The notes under the pieces are model-generated. The model searched no databases. It was given only the letters and a program-made list of their open reading frames with translations, and was not told the DNA's origin. From Thermoanaerobacterium butyriciformans (lineage in GTDB: Bacteria > Bacillota > Thermoanaerobacteria > Thermoanaerobacterales > Thermoanaerobacteraceae): a DNA stretch of 64,000 bases. Positions 31,516-41,041 of this stretch are shown here, one piece after another (the stretch's first letter is position 1; every line of letters begins with the position of its first letter). The stretch is taken from the NCBI RefSeq assembly GCF_017874545.1, contig NZ_JAGGLT010000005.1:37062-101061 (forward strand), read 5' to 3'. A program made the position numbers and the translations under genes.

Positions 31516-32838
31516 TTATTTATTTTCTTCAGCTTCTCTTTCATTCTTCAAAAGTTGTGCTTCATACATTTTGAAGAATGGATAATATATAATGCCTGCT
31601 ACAATCAAGTCTACAAGCTGCAGAATAGGTCCTCTCCAATCGAGGCCACTTGATATAAAACCACCAATGAACACAGGAACTGTAAATGGAAGCTGATACA
31701 GTGGTCCTGTTACAAGATGAAAATGGAATGCAATGTAGTTTATAGTAACAACTGCAGCAGGTGCGATTATGAACGGTATCATCAATATAGGATTCAATAC
31801 TATTGGCGCACCAAATATAAGCGGTTCATTTATATTGAATATAGCAGGAATAAACTCGGCTGTTCCTATTGTCTTAAGCTGTTTTGATGCTGAGAACAAG
31901 AACATAATAACCAGTGGCCACGTAGTACCTGAACCACCAAGATGTGTGAACATGTGGAAGAATGGTTCAGTAACAACGCCTGTCATTGTCTGATGTGCAT
32001 TTAATGCCTTAACATTTGCAGCAAGCTGGCTCATCCAGAAAGGATATGCTATAGACGATACAACGTTCATTCCGTGAATACCCAGTGACCACAAAAGCAT
32101 CATAAGTATGATTTCTGCTAATGCTGCCCAATAACTATTTGATGCTGCAACAAGTGGCTTAAATGCCTCAATTACCAATTGTGGCAGTGTTACTTTGAAG
32201 TTAGCCCAAACAATCCATTCAACTAACCAAGCAGAAACAACCATTACAAACATTGGTACTAACGCCATAAAGCTTCTGACAACATACGGTGGTACTGCTT
32301 CAGGCATCTTTATTACAAGACCTTGCTTATTAAAGAACCTTACAACAACTGCTGTCAAAACACCTATAATTATAGCAACAAATAGACCTTGTCCACCAAG
32401 ATAGTTAAGAACATCCCCAAAGCTTACTTTTGTGACATCGGAAGCTGGAAAAGTAGTTACTAAAAACGCCAACATTGATATAATACCTGTCATAGCCTCA
32501 TCTAAATCCCAGCGCGTTGCTAAACTATAAGCCGTTCCAAATGCCACCATCAAAGCCATAATACCAAATGATAGATTGAAAGGAATCATTAACTGTCCTG
32601 CAATAGGCTTAATAGCATTAGCCCATGCAACAATCGGCCCCCAATTTGCACCTTCTGCAAGAGGTGGATTTGCTATTATCAAAAACAATGAACCTGTCAA
32701 TATAACTGGTAATGCAAAACTAGAAAAAGCATCCCTTATTGATTGAAGAATGACATTCTGTGCTATTCTTGCCAGCACAGGCATCAATGATGATTCCATC
32801 CACTTCATAAACCAGTTATTTGTAAGTCTGTCGTTCAT
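31516..32838 (-). CDS. PTS cellobiose-type enzyme IIC
   Basis: 440 residues with about ten membrane helices. The family sequence is recognisable in LPVILTGSLFLIIANPP, LGIHGMNVVSSIAYPFW, HLGGSGTTWPL and the substrate-site NINEPLIFGAPIVLNPILMIPF. It forms the sugar channel of a lactose/cellobiose-type PTS. The exact beta-glucoside or oligosaccharide cannot be read. RBS AGGAGGTAATAT. Confidence 0.92.
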   Translation of the reverse strand: MNDRLTNNWFMKWMESSLMPVLARIAQNVILQSIRDAFSSFALPVILTGSLFLIIANPPLAEGANWGPIVAWANAIKPIAGQLMIPFNLSFGIMALMVAFGTAYSLATRWDLDEAMTGIISMLAFLVTTFPASDVTKVSFGDVLNYLGGQGLFVAIIIGVLTAVVVRFFNKQGLVIKMPEAVPPYVVRSFMALVPMFVMVVSAWLVEWIVWANFKVTLPQLVIEAFKPLVAASNSYWAALAEIILMMLLWSLGIHGMNVVSSIAYPFWMSQLAANVKALNAHQTMTGVVTEPFFHMFTHLGGSGTTWPLVIMFLFSASKQLKTIGTAEFIPAIFNINEPLIFGAPIVLNPILMIPFIIAPAAVVTINYIAFHFHLVTGPLYQLPFTVPVFIGGFISSGLDWRGPILQLVDLIVAGIIYYPFFKMYEAQLLKNEREAEENK

Positions 32839-32850
32839 CTATATTACCTC

Positions 32851-33177
32851 CTATGCTTCTTTACCAGATTTTTTAGCAAGCTCTATAATCTGATTTAATA
32901 TCTTTTTTGCATCCATAAGCGCAAAAGCCTGCATATCAACAATGTCTACAGGAATGTTATACTTTTCTGCGATTGTCTCTACTTCCTTTTTTAAATGTCT
33001 TACCTGCGGCTCTAAAAGAGCAACATCGTATCCTTCAGCTTTTTTCTTAAATTCACCTGTTCCACCTGCATCAACTGTCACATCCAAACCTTGCTTTTTT
33101 GCTTCATCAGTTACTTTTTTTGCTAATGCGCTTGATGTAGCCCCCCAGCTACATAATATAACACCATGTATAGCCAT
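32851..33177 (-). CDS. PTS cellobiose-type enzyme IIB
   Basis: 108 residues. The N-terminal strand and P-loop carry the phosphorylated Cys9 in VILCSWGATSSALA; the usual family loop is C-x-x-G-M/x-S-T-S, so the Trp and Ala-Thr here are variant. The rest is the Rossmann-like IIB fold (YDVALLEPQVRHL, IPVDIVDMQAFALMD). It transfers phosphate from IIA to the incoming sugar. RBS GAGGAGGTAATTA. Confidence 0.88.
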   Translation of the reverse strand: MAIHGVILCSWGATSSALAKKVTDEAKKQGLDVTVDAGGTGEFKKKAEGYDVALLEPQVRHLKKEVETIAEKYNIPVDIVDMQAFALMDAKKILNQIIELAKKSGKEA

Positions 33178-33182
33178 ATTAA

Positions 33183-33443
33183 TTACCTCCTCGTATAATT
33201 ATTTTTATAGCTTTTTTTGTTGTTATTTATTCCTTTTTTTAAATTTTTATCATACATTTTAAGCATCCTTATCATATACCCTTGAACAAGTGCAATTCCT
33301 CCAATAAAAAATGCACCAAATACGAGAATTTCAAAGCCATGCAAAAACGTGTCATTTACCATTGAATAAACTGCTGTTATAATCCACACCAAAGACAGCA
33401 ACCCATAAAATATCTTTCGCTGTTTTAATGAAATACTAAACAT
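33183..33443 (-). CDS. small two-helix membrane protein of the PTS operon
   Basis: 86 residues from the ATG at 33443 (AGGTGAT upstream). Two membrane helices (YGLLSLVWIITAVYSMV, ILVFGAFFIGGIALVQGYM) and a basic Lys/Asn-rich tail. It lies between the regulator and IIB with no gaps, so it belongs to the operon. I know no function for it; it could be an accessory factor for the permease. Confidence 0.7.
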   Translation of the reverse strand: MFSISLKQRKIFYGLLSLVWIITAVYSMVNDTFLHGFEILVFGAFFIGGIALVQGYMIRMLKMYDKNLKKGINNNKKSYKNNYTRR

Positions 33444-33444
33444 T

Positions 33445-35529
33445 TTAATCACCTACAAGATTTCTTTTAATCTCATCATAATACTTTTCCATCAATGCCC
33501 TCTGCACCATTTCTCTAGCTTCATGGATATTGCTTGTACTATTCAGCTTTTCAACAAGATCTTTGCTTTCTATAAACGAAACGCTTAAATCACCAAGTAT
33601 CTCTATCCACATCTTGTCATTATCAGGTGCAACCATTAGAAAAGCTGTCTTAATGATTTCATAATCATTAATCAAATTTTTCATTCTAACTTCACTTTTT
33701 ACTTTTCCGAAGATGATGATTGGTTTATTTATACTAGGTGCTGTACAGTGGTAGATCACAAATCCTTTGCCGGGAAGAATAATCTTGCCAAGGCTCTCTC
33801 TTCCCAAAAGCTTCTCTTTTATTGAATCAATTTTTTCTTTGTCTAAATCACCCGTATTAGCAAAATCATCTAAAAGAGAATCAATAATTTCCTTTGAGTT
33901 TTTTCCAAATATATCTTTAAACTTAAGAGAGCTGCACATTTCAATAATTCTTTTGCCATATTGGGCTATGTGCAAAAGCTCTTTATATTTATCGCCTTCT
34001 GCCTTTCTACTGGAAAAATCCATTATGAAGTCTGTATTTAATGCATCTTTTAGCTTTTTGACGTCATCGTCTAAAAGCAGTGGATTAACTATTATAGTTT
34101 TTTTATCCTTTATATCAAGAGGTATAGTAGATACAATTAAGTCAATATCATCTCTATCTTTAAAATCTTTTACTCTAAGGCTTGAAACAGTATCTACAAT
34201 GTTTAACTGCGGAAACATCTGAAGCTTTGATAGAAGCATTCTAGACGTTCCTATTCCACTTGCACATACCACTAGAATATTATGCCTTTTCGTTTTGTCA
34301 TTTTTCCTTGCTATAGCTGCTCCAAAATGCATCGCAATATAACCAATCTCATCATCTGGAACATCAACATCAAGCTTATTATTCAATACATTTGCAATTA
34401 ATATGCACTTTTCAAACAGTGCACTATACCTATCTTTTATGTCGTTTATAAGGGGATTCCTTATTGCAAGACCCATTCTTAGTCTAAAAATCGTAGGTCT
34501 TAAATGAGTCTTCAAACCACTTAAAAGCATTGAATCGTCTCTAAAACTTGTGCCAAATACTCTTTCAGCAACATCTATCATTTCGTATAAAACTTCATTA
34601 ACAAATTCGTCATTTACATCTTCAGTGTTTGCTCTATATCTGGCACCTTGAAGATGAATTGTTATATAACCGATTTCATCTTCAGGTATAAATACATCAA
34701 ATTCTTCTTCCAAATATTTTGCAAGCATTTCTGCAAATCTGTACTCATCTGTTTTTTTAAGTTCTCGAAGGCTTTCATTACCTATTTTGATCTTTTCGCC
34801 TTCTTTTATTCTCTTTAACGCCAATGCCAGGTGAACTGTAAGCCCCATATAAGAGCTTTCAGCTAACTCATAGTCCAGTGATTTCTCTAATCTTTGTATA
34901 GCTTTCTCTATCTTCAAAACTGTGTCATAATCGATAAGTCGCAATAGTCTGTCATTGATGTCCTCGCTTAACCTGTTTATATTATTGTACCCTCTATTTA
35001 AAAATTCCATTAAGTCCTTCGTCTCAACATTGTCATAGAGGAAATTTATTATAGCCTTTCTTATATTTCTTTCATCACCTTTTACATATATGCCAACACC
35101 TGGCTTAGTCACAATTGTGACATTTTGCCTACTTAGCCATTTATCTATTTCTTTTACATCATAGCTAATTGTAGCAGTTGTGACATTGTACTCTCTTGCA
35201 AAATATTGCAGCTTAACAGGCTCTTTCATTTGCAGTAGCTCTGAGAGAATTAATTTTCGCCTTTTCTCAGCATCTACACTAGGACGATAACCTATAACAT
35301 CAAAATTAAATTTCTCTATATCGCTGTCGCTACCATCTACTGTCAAAACACCTTCATTGTTTTTTAACTTTAAGTTGTAATCTTTGATGTATTCATTTAT
35401 GGCATTTATCTCTCTATAAATTGTCCTTTTGCTTAATTTATAATTAGCGACGATATCGTCTAAGCTGGACATCTCTTTTGACATAACTTTTTTTAAAATC
35501 TCTAGTTGGCGCCCACTTAATTCTTTCAT
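33445..35529 (-). CDS. licR: LicR/MtlR-type PTS-regulated transcriptional activator
   Basis: 694 residues with the full LicR-type architecture. Two N-terminal winged HTH regions (MSSLDDIVANYKLSKRTIYREI; YFAREYNVTTATISYDVKEI), PRD1 (His in LTVHLALALK and GYITIHLQGA), PRD2 (His in LKTHLRPT and GYIAMHFGAAI), an EIIB-like domain with Cys in VVCASGIGTSRML (near 415), and an EIIA-like domain with His in VIYHCTAPS (near 605). Phosphorylation by HPr and the PTS adjusts activation of the downstream transporter genes. It heads the operon and probably autoregulates from the promoter at 35589-35616. Confidence 0.88.
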   Translation of the reverse strand: MKELSGRQLEILKKVMSKEMSSLDDIVANYKLSKRTIYREINAINEYIKDYNLKLKNNEGVLTVDGSDSDIEKFNFDVIGYRPSVDAEKRRKLILSELLQMKEPVKLQYFAREYNVTTATISYDVKEIDKWLSRQNVTIVTKPGVGIYVKGDERNIRKAIINFLYDNVETKDLMEFLNRGYNNINRLSEDINDRLLRLIDYDTVLKIEKAIQRLEKSLDYELAESSYMGLTVHLALALKRIKEGEKIKIGNESLRELKKTDEYRFAEMLAKYLEEEFDVFIPEDEIGYITIHLQGARYRANTEDVNDEFVNEVLYEMIDVAERVFGTSFRDDSMLLSGLKTHLRPTIFRLRMGLAIRNPLINDIKDRYSALFEKCILIANVLNNKLDVDVPDDEIGYIAMHFGAAIARKNDKTKRHNILVVCASGIGTSRMLLSKLQMFPQLNIVDTVSSLRVKDFKDRDDIDLIVSTIPLDIKDKKTIIVNPLLLDDDVKKLKDALNTDFIMDFSSRKAEGDKYKELLHIAQYGKRIIEMCSSLKFKDIFGKNSKEIIDSLLDDFANTGDLDKEKIDSIKEKLLGRESLGKIILPGKGFVIYHCTAPSINKPIIIFGKVKSEVRMKNLINDYEIIKTAFLMVAPDNDKMWIEILGDLSVSFIESKDLVEKLNSTSNIHEAREMVQRALMEKYYDEIKRNLVGD

Positions 35530-35563
35530 AAGATTTTGTCCTTTCGTCTATGACAAATTATTA

Positions 35564-35577
35564 ATAAGTTAACTTAT
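35564..35577. promoter_or_regulatory. 14-bp palindrome in the licR leader
   Basis: ATAAGTTAACTTAT is a perfect palindrome just downstream of the licR -10 element. It is a candidate operator for LicR or another dimeric regulator. Confidence 0.5.
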
Positions 35578-35588
35578 CTTACATTTAT

Positions 35589-35616
35589 ATTATAAGCGAT
35601 TATTCTTATAATTCAA
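35589..35616 (-). promoter_or_regulatory. promoter of the licR-PTS operon
   Basis: On the minus strand TTGAAT and TATAAT are 16 bp apart, about 60 bp before the licR start. Confidence 0.65.
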
Positions 35617-35687
35617 TACAAACTTGTAAGCACTGTGTCAATATTAGAATGACATAAATTTAATATCTCCGTACATGAAAATTTTGC

Positions 35688-35716
35688 TTGACTTTTCATT
35701 TTTAATCCTATATAAT
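35688..35716 (+). promoter_or_regulatory. promoter of the SAM riboswitch-metNIQ operon
   Basis: TTGACT and TATAAT are 17 bp apart, about 30 bp before the S-box. Confidence 0.85.
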
Positions 35717-35743
35717 CATTTTAACAATTTAAAATGAATTTAT

Positions 35744-35852
35744 TCTCTTATCCAGAGAGGTGGAGGGACTGGCCCGATGAAACCCGGCAACCGGCACGAA
35801 AGTGCAATGGTGCCAATTCCTGCGGCTTTAATGCTGAGAGATGAGAGAGGAA
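35744..35852 (+). ncRNA. SAM-I riboswitch (S box)
   Basis: The S-box core is plain: CTCTTATCCAGAGAGGTGGA opens P1/P2, then GGGACTGGCCCGATGAAACC, GGCAACC, a GGCACGAAAGTGC hairpin, GGTGCCAATTCC and the closing GAGAGATGAGAG. A terminator follows at 35855-35881 and metNIQ lies downstream. When S-adenosylmethionine is high it should fold to terminate and shut off methionine import. Confidence 0.97.
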
Positions 35853-35854
35853 CT

Positions 35855-35881
35855 AACCTCTTTCATTGGGAGGTTTTTTTT
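35855..35881 (+). terminator. S-box-controlled terminator
   Basis: AACCTC and GAGGTT form the stem, followed by a run of about eight T; the 5' arm overlaps the anti-terminator region of the S box. Confidence 0.9.
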
Positions 35882-35926
35882 ATGCTTTTTTGACGTTCCA
35901 ACTTTTCATAAAGAGGGTGAAATATT

Positions 35927-36952
35927 TTGATATCAATTAAAAATCTGAGTAAAATCTACAACACAAATGGAAAAGATGTAGTTGCACTCAAAGACATCAA
36001 TTTAACAATAAATGATGGTGAAATATACGGCATAATGGGCTTAAGCGGTGCAGGCAAATCATCGTTGATTAGGTGCATAAACATGCTTGAAAAGCCTACA
36101 ACCGGAAGCATTTCCATAAATGGTACTGAAATGACAAAATTAAGCCCAAAAGAACTTCGTGAAATGAGAAAAAAGATTGGCATGATATTTCAGCATTTCA
36201 ATCTTTTAATGAACTCTACAGTGTATGAAAACATAGCTTTTCCTTTAAGAATCTCAAAAGCTAAAGATTCTGTTATAAAAAAGCGTGTAAATGAACTGCT
36301 TGAAGTTGTGGATCTTGAAGACAAGAAATACGCATATCCTTCACAACTATCTGGTGGTCAGAAACAAAGAGTAGGCATAGCAAGGGCGCTTGCCAACAAC
36401 CCTCATATAATTTTATCAGATGAAGCGACATCTGCATTAGACCCGACTACGACAGAATCAATATTAAACTTACTTAGAAACATAAACAAACAATACGGTA
36501 TAACAATAGTCGTCATAACGCATGAAATGTCAGTCATAAGAAACTTATGTGATAGAATCGCTGTTTTAGAAAATGGCATTATCATCGAAGAAGGAAATGT
36601 AATAGACATTTTTTCCAATCCTTCTACGGAAACATCGAAGCGATTTTTAAAAGATATGATAGCAGAGCTTCCTCCTGACATCCTCATAGACGACGAGAAT
36701 CCAAATGAAGAGATATTGCGTCTGTCATTCTTTGGAAGCAGCAGCAATGAGCCTGTAATATCACATATGATAAAAAAGTTCGACGTTGATGTAAATATAA
36801 TCTCTGGAAATATAGAAAGAGTCCAGAACTCCCAAATAGGAAATCTCCTTATAAAGATCAATGGAGATCCAACTTCTATAAAAGATGCAATAAAATTTTT
36901 AGCAAAAAACAACCTTAGAATAGAGGTGCTTAAAAATGGTATCATCCAGTAA
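35927..36952 (+). CDS. metN: methionine ABC transporter ATP-binding protein
   Basis: 341 residues from a TTG start preceded by GAGGGTG. Walker A GLSGAGKSS, signature LSGGQKQRVGIARAL, Walker B IILSDEATSALD, and a C-terminal NIL-type regulatory domain (about 265-341) that in MetN binds methionine and inhibits uptake. It is the ATPase for import of methionine through MetI. The end overlaps metI by 17 bp and the operon is behind the S-box. Confidence 0.95.
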   Translation: MISIKNLSKIYNTNGKDVVALKDINLTINDGEIYGIMGLSGAGKSSLIRCINMLEKPTTGSISINGTEMTKLSPKELREMRKKIGMIFQHFNLLMNSTVYENIAFPLRISKAKDSVIKKRVNELLEVVDLEDKKYAYPSQLSGGQKQRVGIARALANNPHIILSDEATSALDPTTTESILNLLRNINKQYGITIVVITHEMSVIRNLCDRIAVLENGIIIEEGNVIDIFSNPSTETSKRFLKDMIAELPPDILIDDENPNEEILRLSFFGSSSNEPVISHMIKKFDVDVNIISGNIERVQNSQIGNLLIKINGDPTSIKDAIKFLAKNNLRIEVLKNGIIQ

Positions 36953-37616
36953 CACAATACAATACTTAATAAACTTATGGCAACTTATGGAGCAGCCTTT
37001 ATGGGAATCACTGTATATGGTATTTTTCTCTACCCTTTTTTCTGTACTAATAGGTCTACCGCTTGGAATAATACTAGTAATAACAGATAAAGGCCATTTA
37101 TCTGAAAATATCAAACTAAACCACATATTGGGTACCATCATTAACATTATGAGATCAGTACCATTTATAATTCTTATAATAGCGATTTTCCCACTTTCAA
37201 GGCTTATAGTAGGTACTACAATTGGACCAACAGCAGCAATAGTAGCTCTGTCAGTTGCGGCTGCCCCTTTTGTAGCAAGAGTAATTGAGTCATCCCTAAA
37301 AGAAGTTGATTGGGGTGTCATAGAAGCATCAATATCTGTTGGTGCAACAATACCTCAGATAATATTTAAAGTCATGATACCAGAGTCACTACCATCACTT
37401 ATATTGGGTGTAACTCTTACAATCATAAATATTTTGGGATATTCTGCTATGGCAGGTGCTATCGGAGGAGGTGGACTTGGAGATCTAGCTATAAGGTATG
37501 GATATCAAAGATATGAAACAGATGTACTTATTGCAACAATAATCGTTTTAATCGTCTTTGTAGAAATCGTACAAAGATTAGGAAACTACCTGGCAAAAAA
37601 GGTTGATAAAAGATGA
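36936..37616 (+). CDS. metI: methionine ABC transporter permease
   Basis: 226 residues with five membrane helices. The coupling loop reads IEASISVGATIPQIIFKVMIPES, and the C-terminal AMAGAIGGGGLGDLAIRYGYQRY is typical of MetI. It overlaps metN at the 5' end and lies 13 bp before metQ. Confidence 0.95.
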   Translation: MVSSSNTIQYLINLWQLMEQPLWESLYMVFFSTLFSVLIGLPLGIILVITDKGHLSENIKLNHILGTIINIMRSVPFIILIIAIFPLSRLIVGTTIGPTAAIVALSVAAAPFVARVIESSLKEVDWGVIEASISVGATIPQIIFKVMIPESLPSLILGVTLTIINILGYSAMAGAIGGGGLGDLAIRYGYQRYETDVLIATIIVLIVFVEIVQRLGNYLAKKVDKR

Positions 37617-37629
37617 AAGGATGGTATAG

Positions 37630-38466
37630 ATGAAAAAAATAATATTATTGATTACATTAATATTGACATTGTCATTCGCCATTGTAGGCTGCACTAAATC
37701 AAATAATAATGAGACCAGTTCAAATGCAAGTAACACTTCAGACAAAATGACAAAAATAGTTGTAGGGGCAACCCCAAATCCTCATGCAGAAATACTTAAT
37801 GTAGTAAAGCCAATTTTAGCAAAAGAAGGAGTAGATCTCGAAATAAAAGAATTTACTGACTATGTAACTCCTAATACAGCATTGGCCGATAAACAAATCG
37901 ACGCCAATTTCTTCCAGCACGTTCCGTATTTAGAGGATTTCGAGAAGAAAAAAAATGTAAAGTTAGTTCCTTTAGTCAAAGTACACGTAGAACCAATGGG
38001 AGCTTATTCAAAAAAGATAAAATCAAAAGATGAAATAAAAGACAGTGCAACCGTGGCAATCCCAAATGATGCTACAAACGAAGGAAGAGCATTGTTGTTG
38101 TTACAAAAAGAAGGGTTAATAAAATTGAAGGATTCAAATGGTCTAACACAAACTCCCAGAGATATTATCGATAATCCTAAACATTTAAAAATTGTAGAGC
38201 TTGAAGCACCTCAACTGCCAAGGACACTTCAAGACGTAGATTTAGCAATAATAAATACAAACTTTGCATTAGAGGCAAATTTGAATCCATTAAAAGATGC
38301 AATTTTCATGGAAGACAAAGATTCACCGTATGCTAATGTATTGGTTGTAAGACCTGACAATCAGAATGACCCTGCTATACAAAAATTAGCAAAAGCTTTA
38401 AATTCCGAGGAAGTCAAAAAATTCATAGAAGACAAGTACAAAGGTGCTATAGTACCAGCATTTTAA
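37630..38466 (+). CDS. metQ: methionine-binding lipoprotein (NlpA family)
   Basis: 278 residues. A signal sequence MKKIILLITLILTLSFA with lipobox IVGC is followed by a Ser/Asn-rich linker and the NlpA fold: VVGATPNPHAEIL, FTDYVTPNTALADKQIDANFFQH, VAIPNDATNEGRALLLLQ, INTNFALEA. It binds methionine outside the cell for MetNI. A terminator follows. Confidence 0.95.
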   Translation: MKKIILLITLILTLSFAIVGCTKSNNNETSSNASNTSDKMTKIVVGATPNPHAEILNVVKPILAKEGVDLEIKEFTDYVTPNTALADKQIDANFFQHVPYLEDFEKKKNVKLVPLVKVHVEPMGAYSKKIKSKDEIKDSATVAIPNDATNEGRALLLLQKEGLIKLKDSNGLTQTPRDIIDNPKHLKIVELEAPQLPRTLQDVDLAIINTNFALEANLNPLKDAIFMEDKDSPYANVLVVRPDNQNDPAIQKLAKALNSEEVKKFIEDKYKGAIVPAF

Positions 38467-38480
38467 AGCCTTAGTAAATA

Positions 38481-38511
38481 AAAGCCCGTGTCTTACGGGT
38501 TTATTTTTTTC
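38481..38511 (+). terminator. terminator of metNIQ
   Basis: An AAGCCCGT/ACGGGTTT stem around GTCTT is followed by ATTTTTTT. Confidence 0.88.
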
Positions 38512-38513
38512 TT

Positions 38514-40073
38514 TCATTTGCTCCTTGAAAATATTAATTTGTTTAAATCATTCAAATATGGCAGTCTTATAATATAACTTACTAAAAGATACAAGGCTAA
38601 ACCAAATGATATGGTAATAAACATCACGATCCATTTATTAGCTATTACCATTAACAAGTTAAAATACATAATTGTATCAGCTATGCTCATTATAAGCGCA
38701 GATACAAGTGGTTTAAAAAACCAATTGTTATAGTCAACTGTAATGCCTGTTACCTTAACTAATTCTCTGAAATTTAATATAAATACAAGAATATCCGCAA
38801 ATATAAAACCGTATATATACCCAAAAAGTCTTAAATTAGGTATCGGAATTAGGACATACATAGCAATTACCGAAATAACGGTCCAGATAACAGAATTTTT
38901 AAGGACTATATTTTGCATTCCAAGTCCATTTAATATGCTGGTAACAATAGATTCCAGATATGCAAAAATGCTTCCTGCAGCAATTACTTTTACAAGTGCT
39001 CCGACACCAGGACTATTTGGATAAAGCAAAGAAGCTATCTCATCAGGTAACGTAAGAAACAATATAATAGCCGGTATTGCTATCATTGTAGTGTACCCTA
39101 TTGCTTGATTTATGCGCAGCCTCACTGCATCCCATTTTTTTAAAGATGCAGCTTCAGAGACAGCAGGTAATACAGTAACAGATAAACTCATGGTTATTAC
39201 TGCAGGCATATATGCAAGTGGATAAGCCATTCCTGAAAGTTTACCAAACTCTGATATTGCTTCTTTGTGGGTCAAACCAGACTTTATCAATCTGGATGGT
39301 ATGATAAGAGATTCAAAAAGGTCAAGTATATTTACTATCATTCTAGAAATTGTAATAGGAAAGGATGTCTTTATTAGCGTTTTGGCGATGTCTAATTTGT
39401 CCCATATCTTACCTTCATCTGGCATTTCTTCTTTTATATAGCTCAATTCACGTCTATAATAGAATATATACATAAGAAAACTTGTTACCTCACCAGCAGC
39501 CATACCCAATACAGCAATTACAGCAGCATACTCTAATTTTATGTCAGTTAATATACTGAATAAATACAATGTCAAAGACACTCTTATAATCTGCTCCACT
39601 ATTTCTGATACAGAAGCTGGAATCATATTTATTAGCCCTTGAAAAAAACCTTTAAATATGGAAGATGAAGACACGATTATTAATACAGGTGCAAAAACTA
39701 ATATGGATAAATATGCTCTCGGTTCATGGAGCAAGTTATCAGATATGTACTTAGCATTAAAAAATATGATAGATGAAATTACAATTCCCATAAAAATAAC
39801 GATAAAAAAGGAAACTTCCATTATGCTAAATATATTTTTTCTGTTTCCTTTTGCTCTTTCTTCAGATACAAACCGGGACGTAACTGCGGTAATACCTGAT
39901 GTTATGAATGTGATAGCTACAAAGTAGATTGGAAGCGCTATTTGATATATTCCTGTACCTTCTGAGCCAAGCAAATTTGAAAGAATAATCCTAAAAACAA
40001 ACCCAATAGCCCTATCAATAACATTGGCTATTGTCAATATAAAAGCACCGCGAACAAAAGATCTATTGTGCAT
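38514..40073 (-). CDS. SpoVB/MurJ-type polysaccharide flippase
   Basis: About 519 residues from the ATG at 40073 (GAGGTG six bases upstream). Around 14 hydrophobic helices and the MVF/MATE-like N-terminus FVRGAFILTIANVIDRAIGF..RIILSNLLGSEGTGIYQ are typical of SpoVB. These proteins flip lipid-linked cell-wall precursors across the membrane; SpoVB acts in spore cortex formation, while paralogues serve growth, so the role here is not certain. It stands alone between the converging metNIQ operon and luxS. Confidence 0.85.
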   Translation of the reverse strand: MHNRSFVRGAFILTIANVIDRAIGFVFRIILSNLLGSEGTGIYQIALPIYFVAITFITSGITAVTSRFVSEERAKGNRKNIFSIMEVSFFIVIFMGIVISSIIFFNAKYISDNLLHEPRAYLSILVFAPVLIIVSSSSIFKGFFQGLINMIPASVSEIVEQIIRVSLTLYLFSILTDIKLEYAAVIAVLGMAAGEVTSFLMYIFYYRRELSYIKEEMPDEGKIWDKLDIAKTLIKTSFPITISRMIVNILDLFESLIIPSRLIKSGLTHKEAISEFGKLSGMAYPLAYMPAVITMSLSVTVLPAVSEAASLKKWDAVRLRINQAIGYTTMIAIPAIILFLTLPDEIASLLYPNSPGVGALVKVIAAGSIFAYLESIVTSILNGLGMQNIVLKNSVIWTVISVIAMYVLIPIPNLRLFGYIYGFIFADILVFILNFRELVKVTGITVDYNNWFFKPLVSALIMSIADTIMYFNLLMVIANKWIVMFITISFGLALYLLVSYIIRLPYLNDLNKLIFSRSK

Positions 40074-40123
40074 ATAAGACACCTCACAATAGTTTATTCG
40101 CGGTTTTATTTATATATTACTGC

Positions 40124-40564
40124 TTACAGTTTCTCTAAAACAGACTTTGCGTATTCTTTTGCTGTAAACAGCGAATGATCCCTGTAGTTTCCGCACTGTA
40201 TCTCGTTTGTAGCAGGAACATCTTCTTCTTTTGTTTCCAAGACTCTTTTTAAAACCTTCTTTAATACATCCTTTATTTCATCAACAGGTGTATCTCCAAA
40301 TTTTACAAGATAGAAGCCAGTCCTGCAGCCCATAGGCGAAATGTCTATTATATCGTCCATGTAATCTCTAAAATACGTCGCAAACAAGTGCTCTAAAGTA
40401 TGCATACCTCCAGTTGGTATTGAATCAACATTTGGCTGCGTCAATCTTACATCGTATTTTGTTACAACATCTCCATTAGGACCTACTAAAATACCTGCTT
40501 TTCTCACATACGGTGCCTTTACAGTTCTATGATCTAATTTAAAGCTTTCAACTTTAATATCCAT
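40124..40564 (-). CDS. luxS: S-ribosylhomocysteine lyase
   Basis: 146 residues. The iron ligands are in HTLEH (about 54-58) and CGNYRDHS (about 123-130), and the catalytic Cys is in MGCRTGFY (about 84). It cleaves S-ribosylhomocysteine to homocysteine and DPD, the precursor of autoinducer-2, recycling the SAM by-product; this fits the methionine import operon nearby. RBS AAAGAGGTG. Confidence 0.96.
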   Translation of the reverse strand: MDIKVESFKLDHRTVKAPYVRKAGILVGPNGDVVTKYDVRLTQPNVDSIPTGGMHTLEHLFATYFRDYMDDIIDISPMGCRTGFYLVKFGDTPVDEIKDVLKKVLKRVLETKEEDVPATNEIQCGNYRDHSLFTAKEYAKSVLEKL

Positions 40565-40625
40565 CGTGTCACCTCTTTGTAAATTGATATATATTATTTT
40601 AGCATTTTTCTTCGCAAATTGCCAG

Positions 40626-40653
40626 TTACATTATTTTATGATTTTAATATAAT
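40626..40653 (+). promoter_or_regulatory. possible promoter of the 94-residue gene
   Basis: TTACAT and TATAAT are 16 bp apart, about 30 bp before the start. Confidence 0.45.
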
Positions 40654-40685
40654 GAAAATAGGTCTAATTTAGGAGTTGATATAAG

Positions 40686-40970
40686 ATGGAAAAATTAGAA
40701 GATTTTTTATCGCAACTTCTTTTGGCACTTATATTATCTTATATTGAAGATAATTCAAAAAAAGGCAAATACAAATATGACTGTTGCCTCGAGGATGAAT
40801 TCAATAGACTTAAAAATCACTACATTAAAATATATACACAATCAGATGTAATTGAAGGTGCAGTTTCTGAAATCGGCAGCGATTTTGTCAGAATAGACTG
40901 CAAAAAAACAAATGTATCATATATTATTCCAAAGAATTGCATCTATGCTATAGAAAAAAACATTAATTAA
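40686..40970 (+). CDS. small protein with DUF2642-like C-terminus, function unknown
   Basis: 94 residues; RBS TAGGAG. Residues about 50-94 (VIEGAVSEIGSDFVRIDCKKTNVSYIIPKNCIYAIEK) have the beta-strand pattern of Sm-like DUF2642/spore-coat-type domains. The N-terminus is helical with CC at 33-34. No membrane segment. A weak hairpin follows. Confidence 0.65.
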   Translation: MEKLEDFLSQLLLALILSYIEDNSKKGKYKYDCCLEDEFNRLKNHYIKIYTQSDVIEGAVSEIGSDFVRIDCKKTNVSYIIPKNCIYAIEKNIN

Positions 40971-40993
40971 TGAGGTTTCATAGAATAAAAATA

Positions 40994-41014
40994 TCCGGCA
41001 TAGCCGGAGGTTTT
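40994..41014 (+). terminator. weak terminator-like hairpin
   Basis: TCCGGC-ATA-GCCGGA is followed by GGTTTTAAAT. It is the only terminator candidate between the convergent genes. Confidence 0.5.
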
Positions 41015-41041
41015 AAATGGGAGGAATTTTTCTAAATTTAT

